Below are positions 25,206 to 35,225 of a stretch of DNA of 64,000 nt, one piece after another. The stretch comes from Herbidospora daliensis (GTDB lineage: Bacteria > Actinomycetota > Actinomycetes > Streptosporangiales > Streptosporangiaceae): NCBI RefSeq assembly GCF_001570585.1, contig NZ_BBXF01000005.1, positions 682,001-746,000 on the forward strand. Direction: 5' to 3'. The position numbers and the translations under genes were made by a program. Below the pieces are notes generated by a model. It ran no database searches, was not told the origin of the DNA, and worked only from the letters and a program-made list of their open reading frames with translations. Position 1 is the first letter of the stretch. Every line of letters starts with the position of its first letter.

Positions 25206-26413
25206 CCGGCCCGCTGGCGGTCCTGGTCGCCGACCGCGCCTCCCTGACCCCGGTGGAGATCGTCACGGCCGCCGGGGACGACCTGCCGGTCCTGTTCGTC
25301 CTGGACCACCGGACCGACGACCGCCTGCGCACGGTCGCCGAGGCGCTGGCCCCGACCGTCCACGCCGACTTCGCCGACGCCGAGGGGTGCGCGGCCGTCA
25401 TCGCCGCCGCCGGGGCCGGCGCGGTCACGACGTTCACCGACCGGCTCTGCCCCCTGGCGGCGCGCATCCGCCGCGAACGCTGGCCGGACAAGGAGGAGCA
25501 GCGCCGCCGCCTGGTCGCGGCGGGCGTCTCCCGCGTGCGGTCGGCCGTGCTCGACCACCCGGAGCAGGTCCGGCCCCTCCTGGCCGAGTGGGGCGGCGGC
25601 GTGGTGGTCAAACCGGTCGACGGGGTCGCCAGCGCGCACACCTGGTTGCTCCGCACCCCCGCCGACGTCGACGCGTTCACCGCCGGCCCGCACCGGCTGT
25701 TCGCCGAGGAGTTCGTCGCCGGGTTGCCCGGCACGGCGTCCCTGCCGGCCGACTACCTCTCGGTCGAGCTGGTCGGCCCGCTGGCGTTCGGCACCGACCG
25801 CGCCCCGCTGGCCGCGCCGTGCCGGGAGACCGGGCTGATGTGGCCGACGTCGCGGCCGGAGAGCGTGGTGGCCCGGCTGGTCGCCACGGCCGGCGAGGCG
25901 CTGGCGGCGCTCGGGGCGGGCCCCGGGAGCTACCACGTGGAGCTCAAGCCGGGCGTCGACCGCGACGAGATCATCGAGGTCAACGGCCGGCTGGGCGGCT
26001 TCGTCGCCCGCGCGGCCCGTTACGGCGCCGACGTCGACGTGGGCAGGCTGGCCCTCGACGTCGCGGCCGGCGCCTCCGGAGCACCCGCGTCGATCGCCTG
26101 GCGGCGGTGCGTGGCCGTCATGTTGTTCCCCGCGCCGCAGGGCGCGCGGCGGATCAGCCGGGCCCCCGACCGCCGCAGCCTGGGCCGCCGTCCCGGCGTG
26201 CTGGCCGTCGACGAGGTGCGCGGGGCCGGGGAGCCGTGCGACTGGCGGCGCGGCACCGACGACGCGGTCGCCACGGTCTGGCTGGCGGGCGCAGACCACC
26301 GGGAGCTCTGGGACCGGTTCCGCGACCTGGCCGACCACCTCCACGCGGCGTTCGCGTTCACCGGCGAGCACGGCGAAGCCGTGACCGGGGACTGGCCCGC
26401 ATGCCTGCGGTGA
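25202..26413 (+). CDS. ATP-grasp carboxylate-amine ligase
   Basis: A 403-residue protein. The ATP-grasp fold is seen in WPDKEEQRRRLVAAGVSRVRS, the central lysine strand GGVVVKPVDGVASAHTWLLRT, the hinge LFAEEFVAGLPGT, and the metal-binding glutamate and asparagine in VELKPGVDRDEIIEVNGRLGG. The family forms amide bonds through acyl phosphates, for instance in bacilysin and dapdiamide biosynthesis. GTG start and upstream TGA overlap. It probably joins an amino acid or carboxylate to the carrier-bound or released product. Confidence 0.9.
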   Translation: MTGPLAVLVADRASLTPVEIVTAAGDDLPVLFVLDHRTDDRLRTVAEALAPTVHADFADAEGCAAVIAAAGAGAVTTFTDRLCPLAARIRRERWPDKEEQRRRLVAAGVSRVRSAVLDHPEQVRPLLAEWGGGVVVKPVDGVASAHTWLLRTPADVDAFTAGPHRLFAEEFVAGLPGTASLPADYLSVELVGPLAFGTDRAPLAAPCRETGLMWPTSRPESVVARLVATAGEALAALGAGPGSYHVELKPGVDRDEIIEVNGRLGGFVARAARYGADVDVGRLALDVAAGASGAPASIAWRRCVAVMLFPAPQGARRISRAPDRRSLGRRPGVLAVDEVRGAGEPCDWRRGTDDAVATVWLAGADHRELWDRFRDLADHLHAAFAFTGEHGEAVTGDWPACLR

Positions 26414-27588
26414 CGACCTCGCCCGTGCGCCGCTACGTGGCCGGTTCGTCGGTGTCGGCCTTCGGCAACCAGATGGCGGCCGTCGCGCTGCCGGTGGCGC
26501 TGATCTGGCACGGCGCGAGCGCCGCCGCCCTCGGCGTGGTGCTCGGCGCGGCGATCCTGCCCAAGACGGTGTTCCTGCTGGCCGGAGGCGTGCTCGGCGA
26601 CCGCCTCGACCGCCGGGCCGTGCTCGTCGCAGGCGACCTGCTGATGGCGTCCACCCAGATCGCGACCGCCCTGCTGCTGTGGCACGGCGGCACGAGCCTG
26701 CTGCACCTGCTGGTCCTGGTCCAGATCCTGTACGGCTGCGCCAGCGCCCTGGCCGTGCCCGCGCTCATCGGCGTGCTGCCGCAACTCGTGCCGGTGACCG
26801 GCCTGCAACGGGCCAACGCCGTGTTGCGCACGGCCATGAACACGGCGGCGGTGCTCGGCCCTCCGGCCGCCGCCGGGATCGCGGCCGTCTGGCGGCCGGA
26901 GTGGGCGCTGCTGGCGAACGCGGCCACGTTCCTGGTGTCCGCCGCGGCGGTGGCGGGGCTGCCGCGGCTGTCCGCGCCGGCCGGACGGGCGTCGTTCACC
27001 CGGGAGCTGGCCGAGGGGTGGTCGGTGTTCCGCCGCACCACCTGGGTGTGGCTGATGGTGGGGTCGTTCGCGGTCTACCAGGCCACCGTGCTGCCGGTCG
27101 TCTACGTGCTCGGGCCGCTGATCACCGGAGACGCGGGCGGGTGGGCGGCCGTCCTGACGGCGCGCAGCGTCGGGGCCATCGCCGGGGGGCTGCTGCTCCT
27201 GCGCCGGCGACCTCGCCGGCCGGTCGCGCTGGCGTGCGCGCTGCTGCTGCTCGACGTGCCGTTCCTGCTGGGCCTGACCGCCGGGCTGCCCGTGGTGGCG
27301 CTGGTGTTCGCCTCGGTCGCGGCGAGCGCAGGGCTGGTCGCGGCCGACACGTTGTGGGAGTCGGCGCTCCAGGAGAACGTCGACCCGGCCGTCATCTCGC
27401 GGATCAGCTCCTACGACTGGATGGGGTCGGTGTTCTTCGCCCCGCTCGGCTACCTGGCGGTCGGCGCGGTGGCCGCCGCGGCCGGCACGTCGGCGACCGT
27501 CGTCGCGATCACCGTCGTGCACGCGGTCGTCCATCTGTCCCTCCCGCTGGCCCGGCCGATCCTGGCCGTGCGGCGGGCTCCGTCGTGA
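26401..27588 (+). CDS. MFS transporter, probable product exporter
   Basis: A 395-residue membrane protein with about 10-12 hydrophobic segments. The loop 2-3 motif is LGDRLDRRAVLVAGDLLM, as in DHA3-type drug exporters. An in-frame GTG at 26410 gives the same GTGA overlap that the other genes of this operon use and may be the true start. Position between the ATP-grasp and thioesterase-like genes suggests export of the pathway product and self-protection. Confidence 0.9.
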   Translation: MPAVTTSPVRRYVAGSSVSAFGNQMAAVALPVALIWHGASAAALGVVLGAAILPKTVFLLAGGVLGDRLDRRAVLVAGDLLMASTQIATALLLWHGGTSLLHLLVLVQILYGCASALAVPALIGVLPQLVPVTGLQRANAVLRTAMNTAAVLGPPAAAGIAAVWRPEWALLANAATFLVSAAAVAGLPRLSAPAGRASFTRELAEGWSVFRRTTWVWLMVGSFAVYQATVLPVVYVLGPLITGDAGGWAAVLTARSVGAIAGGLLLLRRRPRRPVALACALLLLDVPFLLGLTAGLPVVALVFASVAASAGLVAADTLWESALQENVDPAVISRISSYDWMGSVFFAPLGYLAVGAVAAAAGTSATVVAITVVHAVVHLSLPLARPILAVRRAPS

Positions 27589-27602
27589 AGAGAGGCTCGA
27601 TC

Positions 27603-28643
27603 ATGGACGACTACCTGCGGTCCCGCTGGCGGCGGATCGCGCCCGGGGCGGGCGACGGCTTCCTGTCCGGCCCCGGCGGCGTGGCGGCGATGGTCGCCTT
27701 CGTGGTGGGCCTCCAGCAGTCGGGCCTCCCGGTCAGCATGCGCGACCTGCTCCGCTCGCCGACCGTGCCGCTGCTGGCGGAGGCCCTGCGGAACCGGCCG
27801 CCCGACGCGCCCGGGGAGTACCCGGCCTTCGCCGACCTGTGGGAGGAGGGCACGTCGGTGTGGTCGTCGGAGGCCGACACGCTGGTGCGGCTCGCCGACG
27901 GCGCGGGCCCGCCGCTGTTCTTCGTGCACACCGGCCTCGGCCAGGTGCGTTTCATGGAAGAGGTCGTGGACGACTTCCGGCGCGGCCGCCCGGTCTACGG
28001 CATCGAGGCCATCGGGCTGCGCGACCGCACCCGCCCCCCGCTGTCGATGGTCGAGATCGCTCAGCAGTACGTCGCCCAGATCCGCCGCGTGCAGCCGCAC
28101 GGCCCGTACACGATCGGCGGGTTCTGCATGGGCAGCCACGTGGCGTTCGAGATGGCCCACCGGCTGGCCGAGGCGGGCGAGGAGGTGCCCGTGCTGGCGC
28201 TGCTGCCGTCGGCGTTCTCCCTCGACGCGGGCGGGGTGAACTCGATCAGGCCGGGCGTGCGGCAACGGCCCGCCGGGACCGGACCCGCCGACCTCTACCT
28301 CGAACGGCTCGCCTACGTGCAGCTCATGTTCGGCGACCTCGACCTGGCGGCGAACCGCGCCGACGTGCTCGCCGTCTTCGAGGAGACGTTCCGGCTCGAC
28401 GGGGTGAAACCGGAGGACCTCTTCTGGCACGCCGTGGTGGCCGCCGCGGGCGCGTTCGCGCAGGAGAACTACGACCCCCGGCCCTACCGGGGACCGGCCC
28501 TGGTCTTCCAGACGGCGCGGACCGCGACCGGCGAGGCCGCCGACTGGTCGCCGGTGGCCCCGAACGCCCGGAACGTCGTGCTCGACGAGGAGGACAGCCT
28601 GGGCCTCATGCGGACCCGGGAGTTCGCCGACGCCGTGGCGTAG
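27603..28643 (+). CDS. Degenerate carrier-thioesterase didomain protein
   Basis: A 346-residue protein. Residues 10-65 resemble a carrier domain (DGFLSGPGGVAAM, then the VSMRDLLRSPTVPLLAEAL end) but the pantetheine serine is replaced by V27 in PGGVA. Residues 95-340 are an NRPS-type thioesterase fold (PLFFVHTGLGQVRFMEEVV, RPVYGIEAIGL, SMVEIAQQYVAQI). The elbow reads GGFCMGSH, so C175 replaces serine. The aspartate after the next strand is replaced (LALLPSAFS), and no histidine is seen where GxH is expected (VVLDEEDSLGLM). It may be a cysteine transferase with a moved triad, or a non-catalytic partner. AGAGAGG precedes the ATG. It ends the operon. Confidence 0.85.
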   Translation: MDDYLRSRWRRIAPGAGDGFLSGPGGVAAMVAFVVGLQQSGLPVSMRDLLRSPTVPLLAEALRNRPPDAPGEYPAFADLWEEGTSVWSSEADTLVRLADGAGPPLFFVHTGLGQVRFMEEVVDDFRRGRPVYGIEAIGLRDRTRPPLSMVEIAQQYVAQIRRVQPHGPYTIGGFCMGSHVAFEMAHRLAEAGEEVPVLALLPSAFSLDAGGVNSIRPGVRQRPAGTGPADLYLERLAYVQLMFGDLDLAANRADVLAVFEETFRLDGVKPEDLFWHAVVAAAGAFAQENYDPRPYRGPALVFQTARTATGEAADWSPVAPNARNVVLDEEDSLGLMRTREFADAVA

Positions 28644-28699
28644 CGACACACCGCGCGGGAACCGCGATCGTCGCCATCTGCCGCTTAACCTGCGGAAAT

Positions 28700-29710
28700 A
28701 TGTCCAACCACTTCACCGGCCTCAGCCTCGGCCCGCCCATGGGCGACCAGCGTCTCGACCTGTGCGACCTCTACGCCTTCACCGCGCCCGGCGACCCCGA
28801 CCGGACCGTGCTCATCCTGAACGCCAATCCGAACGCCGACGCCCTGCACCCCGACGCGATCTACCGGATGAACGTCGACACCGACGGCGACCTGCTGACC
28901 GACGTCGCCTTCAGCTGGGTCTTCGGCACGCCGGGGCCCGACGGCGCGCAGACCTACAGCGTCACCATGGCGACCGGCGAGCAGGCCCGCGACCCCGAAG
29001 CGGCCGGCACGCCGATCGTGACCGACGCCGCCGTCTCGTTCGGCCCGCGCGCCAACGTGGTCGAGAGCGGGGCGTACACGGTGGCCGCCGGGAGCCGCAG
29101 CGACGCGTTCTTCTTCGACTTCGACGGCATCAAGAACCTGTTCGACACCAGCGGCAACCGGAACTTCACCGCGCCGCACCTGGGCGGGAAGTCGCCGTGG
29201 ACCGGCGTCGACTCCAACACCACCGCCAACGTCTTCTCGATGGCGATCGAGCTGCCGACCGCCGCGTTGCGGCCCAGCCCGACGCTGCGCGTCTGGGGCC
29301 GGTGCAGCGTGCGGCGCGACGGCGAGCTCGTGCACGCCGACCGCGCCGGGCACCCGTCGATGAGCAGCTTCTTCAACACCGACGACACGAAGGAGGAGTA
29401 CAACGCCAGTGAGCCGGTGCACGACCGCGAGCGGTGGACCGACCAGTTCGTGCACCTGCTGGGCCACACCGGCGGCTACACCGAGGAGGAGGCGCGGGCC
29501 GCGATCGACGACCACGGCCTGCTCCCCGACGTGCTGCACTTCGACCCGGCCAAGCCGGCGTTCTACCCCAACGGCCGCACGTTCACCGAGGACGTCATCG
29601 ACATCCGGGTCGCGTTCCTGACCAGGAACGAGGCCCCGCCCACCGGCCTGTCGCCGCACACCGACACGCTCGACCGGTTCCCGTACCTCGGCGATCCGCA
29701 CATGTCGTGA
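28700..29710 (+). CDS. DUF4331 family protein
   Basis: A 336-residue protein without a signal peptide. The DUF4331 pattern is clear: DQRLDLCDLYAFTAPGDPDRTVLILNANPNA near the start, DVAFSWVFG, and FFFDFDGIKNLFD in the middle, and a conserved end with DVIDIRVAFLTRN. Members of this family are uncharacterised; some are secreted. It follows the thioesterase-like gene by 56 bp and has a weak ribosome site (GCGGAA), so it may be a separate unit. Confidence 0.88.
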   Translation: MSNHFTGLSLGPPMGDQRLDLCDLYAFTAPGDPDRTVLILNANPNADALHPDAIYRMNVDTDGDLLTDVAFSWVFGTPGPDGAQTYSVTMATGEQARDPEAAGTPIVTDAAVSFGPRANVVESGAYTVAAGSRSDAFFFDFDGIKNLFDTSGNRNFTAPHLGGKSPWTGVDSNTTANVFSMAIELPTAALRPSPTLRVWGRCSVRRDGELVHADRAGHPSMSSFFNTDDTKEEYNASEPVHDRERWTDQFVHLLGHTGGYTEEEARAAIDDHGLLPDVLHFDPAKPAFYPNGRTFTEDVIDIRVAFLTRNEAPPTGLSPHTDTLDRFPYLGDPHMS

Positions 29711-29752
29711 AAAAGCAGTGGACGGGGAGCAGCGCGGGCTTGTAGCTTGCCG
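29709..29752 (+). promoter_or_regulatory. Putative WhiB7-like promoter of the leader/monooxygenase transcript
   Basis: An A-rich stretch (GAAAAAG, 29709-29715) lies just upstream of a -35-like TGGACG (29719-29724), with TAGCTT or TGTAGC as -10 candidates 16-18 bp further. An A/T-rich block touching the -35 is the known feature of WhiB7-dependent promoters of antibiotic resistance genes. The hexamers themselves are weak matches, so this is tentative. Confidence 0.35.
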
Positions 29753-29784
29753 TCGACCGTGACACACCCGAGGAGGTGAGACCC

Positions 29785-31321
<1,537 letters not shown>

Positions 31322-31357
31322 TCGAGTTTGTCGGTGGCGGGACCTAGGGTGCCCGCC

Positions 31358-33256
31358 ATGACCCCTTGGACCGAACCCCCCGGCTCCGGCGAACGCTGGC
31401 TGGCGACCTTCGTCGCCGGAGCCGCCGCCGATCGGGCGGCGCTGCGCGACGAACTGCGGTCCCAGGTCGACGCCGACGACGGATGTCGGCAGTCCAGCGA
31501 GACCTACCTCCACCCCGCCCAGTGGCAGGCCGCGCTGGCCGCCGAGCTCGTCACGCCGGGCAGCGCCCTGGCGGTGCCGCCGATCGAACCGCACCGCTAC
31601 TGGGAGGGGTCGGGCCACTCCACGAGGGTCCGCGTGGTGACCCGCGGCGAGGAGCCCGACCCCGCCTGGCCGCCCCGGCGGTTCGTCGTCATGGGCCGGC
31701 ATCCCGGCGACCCCGCCGCCGACGACACCCCGAGGCGTGTCTTCCTCGTCACCTGGACCAGCGACGACGGCCCGAGCGGGGCGGTGGCCCGCGAGGGCGA
31801 CCGGGAGATCCCCTACGCGCGGGGCCGCATCCACCTGAACGGCGCCCCCACCGACGTCGAACGCCCGCCGCCGCCCGCGCGGGCCTGGTCCGGCTACGAC
31901 CACGACCCGGTGATCCGTCCCGGCGTCGTCTACGACGACGCCGAGGAGGTCATGCCCGACCACCTCCACGACCACGTCTTCGCGCGCATGGCCGAGCTCG
32001 GCGTCGACCCCGTCCGGATCGCTGCGATGCGGGCCGACGTGGAGGTGCCCCCGCCCGGCCCCGGCGAGCCCCTCGTCGAGGTCACCGTCGCCTTCGTCCC
32101 GTCGCGGCTGCGTTCGGTCCTGCCCGAGGAACTGTCCGGGCCCGACGAGTGGCGGCGGCGGAACCGGCTGCCGCGTTCGGGCGCCCTGGCCCCGCTCCAC
32201 GAGTTCCAGCTGCACCGCTACGCGGAGGTCGCCGCCGCCCTCCGCGACGACGCCCTGCCGCCGGTGCTGCTGGCGACGCCGACCCGCCCGAGCGGCCACC
32301 TCGACCCCGGCGTGCTGGTCGACCGGCTGGAGACCTGCGCGGCCGCCGGTGTGGAGCCGCTCCCCGCCGACCTCGCGCAGGCGCTGCTGCGCCTGCCCCG
32401 GGGCCGCCACCCGGCGGCGGCCGAGCGGGCCGCCCGGATCGGCTCGGCCGCGGCGGGCGAGGCCGCCCGCTGGCTGGCCGGCGACGGCCTGGCCGACCCC
32501 GAGTGCGGGTTCACCTGGCAGCGCATGGTGAACGCCACCATGGTCGACCTCGGCGACGACGAGCTCGACGAGCGCCTAGAGCTCCGGCTGCGGCCGATGT
32601 TGCGGGTCACCACCCCGACCGGCCTCCCGCTGATCGACGAGGTGCTGCTGCGCGAACCCCGCGACTGGATGGTCGACGACTCCGCCGGACAGCTGGGCGA
32701 CTGGCCCGCCATGCTGCCCTCCCATCGCGAGGTCGTGGCGCTCAACCTGCTGCCCTACCTGCTGGGCGAACGGGTGACGCCAGACCTGACCGGCCTGGCA
32801 CTCGGCGAGGGCCCGGTCGGCCGGTCGACGGCGGTGATCGTCGCGTTCCTGGTGGCCTGCGGCGCGCCCGGTGTGGTCCCGCTGTTCCAGGCCATGGCGG
32901 CCACGGGCGAACTGCCCGCCGAGGAGGTCGCCCGCCAGCTCGTGCTGGTGCTGCGCCGCACCGGCCGGCAGACCCGCCCCACCGTCGCGGTGCTGCGCGA
33001 GCTCGCCGAGGCCGGCGGCCACGCGGAGGTGTGGCGCGTCCTGAGCGCCGTGTTGCCGTCGGTGCTGCCGAGCGAACGCGAGCACATGACGCTGACGCTG
33101 ACCGAACTCGTCGCCTTCGCCGCCGACGTCGCCCGCCTGGCCGGGGCGCGCGGGGCGATCCCGGTCGTCGCCGAGAACGCGCGCAGTCCGCGCACGCTCC
33201 GCTTCGTCCACGAGTGCCGGCGGCTGCACGCCCAGCTCACCGGGGCGACACCGTGA
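31358..33256 (+). CDS. DUF6493-related protein (C-terminal DUF7825-like domain)
   Basis: A 632-residue soluble protein of unknown function. Its last 220 residues (WPAMLPSHREVVALNLLPYLL, LGEGPVGRSTAVIVAFLV, MAATGELPAEEVARQL) match the fragment at 48860-49645, which I take as the C-terminal module of DUF6493 proteins; it looks like a helical, HEAT-like solenoid. The N-terminal 250 residues, which include YWEGSGHSTRVRVVTRG and VFLVTWTSDDG, are not recognised. No signal peptide. It overlaps the convergent acyltransferase gene by 20 bp. DUF6493 proteins often accompany SWIM-finger or MoxR-type genes, but none is here. Confidence 0.72.
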   Translation: MTPWTEPPGSGERWLATFVAGAAADRAALRDELRSQVDADDGCRQSSETYLHPAQWQAALAAELVTPGSALAVPPIEPHRYWEGSGHSTRVRVVTRGEEPDPAWPPRRFVVMGRHPGDPAADDTPRRVFLVTWTSDDGPSGAVAREGDREIPYARGRIHLNGAPTDVERPPPPARAWSGYDHDPVIRPGVVYDDAEEVMPDHLHDHVFARMAELGVDPVRIAAMRADVEVPPPGPGEPLVEVTVAFVPSRLRSVLPEELSGPDEWRRRNRLPRSGALAPLHEFQLHRYAEVAAALRDDALPPVLLATPTRPSGHLDPGVLVDRLETCAAAGVEPLPADLAQALLRLPRGRHPAAAERAARIGSAAAGEAARWLAGDGLADPECGFTWQRMVNATMVDLGDDELDERLELRLRPMLRVTTPTGLPLIDEVLLREPRDWMVDDSAGQLGDWPAMLPSHREVVALNLLPYLLGERVTPDLTGLALGEGPVGRSTAVIVAFLVACGAPGVVPLFQAMAATGELPAEEVARQLVLVLRRTGRQTRPTVAVLRELAEAGGHAEVWRVLSAVLPSVLPSEREHMTLTLTELVAFAADVARLAGARGAIPVVAENARSPRTLRFVHECRRLHAQLTGATP

Positions 33257-34244
33257 CGGGCCGCTGAAACACGGCCCGGCAGGCCAGCAGGGCGAGCCCG
33301 AACAGCGGCAGCCAGGCGAGCCGGGCCGCCACCCAGCCCGGATCATCGGGCCCGGTGTGCAGCCCGGCCAGCGGCCCGAAGGGCAGCCCGAGCGCGGTCA
33401 CGCTGATGAGGGCCGTCTGGTGCCAGACGTAGACGGTCATCGCCGACAGGTTCACCGCCGCGACCAGGCCCCACAGGGCCGGCCGGCGCATCAGCCGGCG
33501 CAGCGGGCCGAGCAGCAGCAGCGCCGCGCCCGCCTGGGCCAGCCCGAACGTCACGGCGGCCAGCGTCGGCGGCGACTGGTTCGACACCGCCGCTCCGGGC
33601 ACCCCAACCATGGCCGCCGGGTAACCCCCGGCCGTGACCAGGACGCCGGTCGCGACCGCCCCGCCCGCCAGCAGCACCCAGCCGTTGTGCCGCCGCCGGC
33701 CCAGTCCCACGCAGTAGGGCACCAGCCAGGCCGCCCCCACGTTGAGCCAGCCGACCCAGCCCGGGGCGTCGAAGGCGAACCGGGCCAGGTCGACGGCCGC
33801 GACCACGGCCACCGGCCAGCCGGGATGCAGCCTGGCCACCAGCGGCGTGACCGCCATCAGCGCGCCATAGACGGGCAGGAACCACAGCGGCGCCCACACC
33901 AGCTTGGCCAGCGCCGCCACCGTGCCGGGGTCCGCGCCGCAGGCGAGCAGCACCACCACCACGACCGCCCACACCCCGGCGAGGGCGGGCAGCGGGCGCA
34001 GCAGCCGGGCCAGCCGGAACCGGAGCGGGGTCGTGCTCCGGGCCGCGACCATGCCGCCGACCAGGAAGAACAGCGCCATCGTCTGGAGGAGCCACGACAC
34101 CGGGGCCAGTTCGGGCAGGTGCTTCAGCGGGCTCGTCACCCTGATCGTGCCGCTGTCGGCGACGAGCGCGGTGACGAGCCAGTGGCCGCACACCACCCCC
34201 GCGATCGCGAGGGCGCGCAGCGCGTCGACGCCCCGGTCACGCAT
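33237..34244 (-). CDS. Acyltransferase 3 family membrane protein
   Basis: A 335-residue protein with about ten membrane helices. It starts RDRGVDALRALAIAGVVCGHWLV, where the R-x10-R and G-H motif is the hallmark of acyltransferase-3 enzymes that O-acylate sugars, antibiotics or cell-wall polymers, and later shows MTVYVWHQTALI. Its start lies 8 bp inside the end of the DUF1023 hydrolase gene, so both are coupled. The acceptor is unknown. Confidence 0.85.
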   Translation of the reverse strand: MRDRGVDALRALAIAGVVCGHWLVTALVADSGTIRVTSPLKHLPELAPVSWLLQTMALFFLVGGMVAARSTTPLRFRLARLLRPLPALAGVWAVVVVVLLACGADPGTVAALAKLVWAPLWFLPVYGALMAVTPLVARLHPGWPVAVVAAVDLARFAFDAPGWVGWLNVGAAWLVPYCVGLGRRRHNGWVLLAGGAVATGVLVTAGGYPAAMVGVPGAAVSNQSPPTLAAVTFGLAQAGAALLLLGPLRRLMRRPALWGLVAAVNLSAMTVYVWHQTALISVTALGLPFGPLAGLHTGPDDPGWVAARLAWLPLFGLALLACRAVFQRPVTVSPR

Positions 34245-35076
34245 GGGCCACGATCCCGGCGATGCTCGTCAGCGACCGGCCCAGCAGGTAGTCGCCGTGC
34301 CCGGCCTCCCCGGCGTCGAACGGCCGCGCGCCGAAACCCGGGGACACGGGGTCGGCTCCGAAGATCGCGGGCACGTCCCCGATCCAGTCGTCGCGGCCCC
34401 GGCCGGCCCAGACGGTCGCCGGGCTGCGCAGGGCGGCGGCCGATTCGGCCGGGACGCCAGCGGCGCCGTACAGGACCAGGTTCTCGACCGGCAGGCCCGG
34501 CGCGGCGCGGGCGCACACGACGGCGCCGTAGGAGTGGCAGAGCAGGGAGATCCGCGCGCCCGGGTGGGCGGCGGCGAGCCCGGTGACGAACGCGCGCAGG
34601 CGCGGGGCCGCCGCGTCGGCGCGCGTGGTGGTCACCGAGCCGAGGCTGAGCAGGCGCGGGGCCGGATAGCCGAGCCAGGCGATCACCGCCGAGCCGGGCC
34701 CGAGCGCGGCCTGGAGACGGGTCGCGCCGCCCCGGAGCCGCCCGTAGGCGTCGAGGGTGGTGCCCGCGCCCGGGACGACGACCGCGACGGTCCGGGCCGG
34801 GAGCACGCCGACCACCTCGACCGCCGTGCCGCCGTCGTGGCCGTCGAAGGCCAGGAAGGCGCGCGACGGGCTCGCCATCGCGCGCAGCGACGCGGCCCGG
34901 GTGGCGTCGCCGCGTTCGGCCGCGAGCCGGGCGGCCTGGCCGATGGCCTCCCTGGTCAGCGCGTACTGCGCCGGGCCGAAGGCCACCGGGGTCTCCGGTG
35001 GCGCGGCGACGCCTTGGCCGCCGACCGGCACGGCCACCGACGCGGTGAGCAGGAGGGATCCGAGCAGTCGCTTCAT
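34237..35076 (-). CDS. Secreted alpha/beta hydrolase (DUF1023 family)
   Basis: A 279-residue exported hydrolase. The signal peptide is KRLLGSLLLTASVAVPVGGQGVAA. DUF1023 features are VAVVVPGAGTTLDAYGRL, SLGSVTTTRADAAAPRL and the nucleophile elbow SLLCHSYGAVVCARAA, with a possible histidine in GEAGHGDYLLG. The family is common in actinomycetes and is assumed to be esterases or peptidases. It is the first gene of a two-gene operon with the acyltransferase; an acylation/deacylation pair is conceivable. Confidence 0.88.
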   Translation of the reverse strand: MKRLLGSLLLTASVAVPVGGQGVAAPPETPVAFGPAQYALTREAIGQAARLAAERGDATRAASLRAMASPSRAFLAFDGHDGGTAVEVVGVLPARTVAVVVPGAGTTLDAYGRLRGGATRLQAALGPGSAVIAWLGYPAPRLLSLGSVTTTRADAAAPRLRAFVTGLAAAHPGARISLLCHSYGAVVCARAAPGLPVENLVLYGAAGVPAESAAALRSPATVWAGRGRDDWIGDVPAIFGADPVSPGFGARPFDAGEAGHGDYLLGRSLTSIAGIVAHA

Positions 35077-35177
35077 GCCGGGGACGATGCCGGAGGCCGT
35101 GGTGGCGGCGCATCGGAGCCGGGGCGTACGACCACGGTCCGATTCCCCGTATACCGCCGCGAACCTACGATCGGCCC

Positions 35178-35216
35178 ATGATTCAACCGGGCTTGTGGTG
35201 GACGGTCCCGCCGTGA
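35178..35216 (+). other. Short ORF in frame with the histidine kinase, ended by TGA
   Basis: ATG 35178 lies 6 nt after a TACGAT -10-like hexamer, as a leaderless start would. It reads MIQPGLWWTVPP and then TGA (35214). The frame then continues without interruption into the kinase (AVG then VLVVVLSRGG). The twelve residues look like the start of the first membrane segment. Either this is a recent nonsense change, with translation now restarting at GTG 35226, or a leader ORF. Confidence 0.45.
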
Positions 35217-35225
35217 GCGGTCGGC

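Noticed and set aside
29711-29760. Rifamycin-associated 19-bp inverted repeat upstream of the monooxygenase
   Set aside because: GGGCTTGTAGCTTGCC looked suggestive, but the two halves are not inverted repeats of each other, so I do not call such an element.
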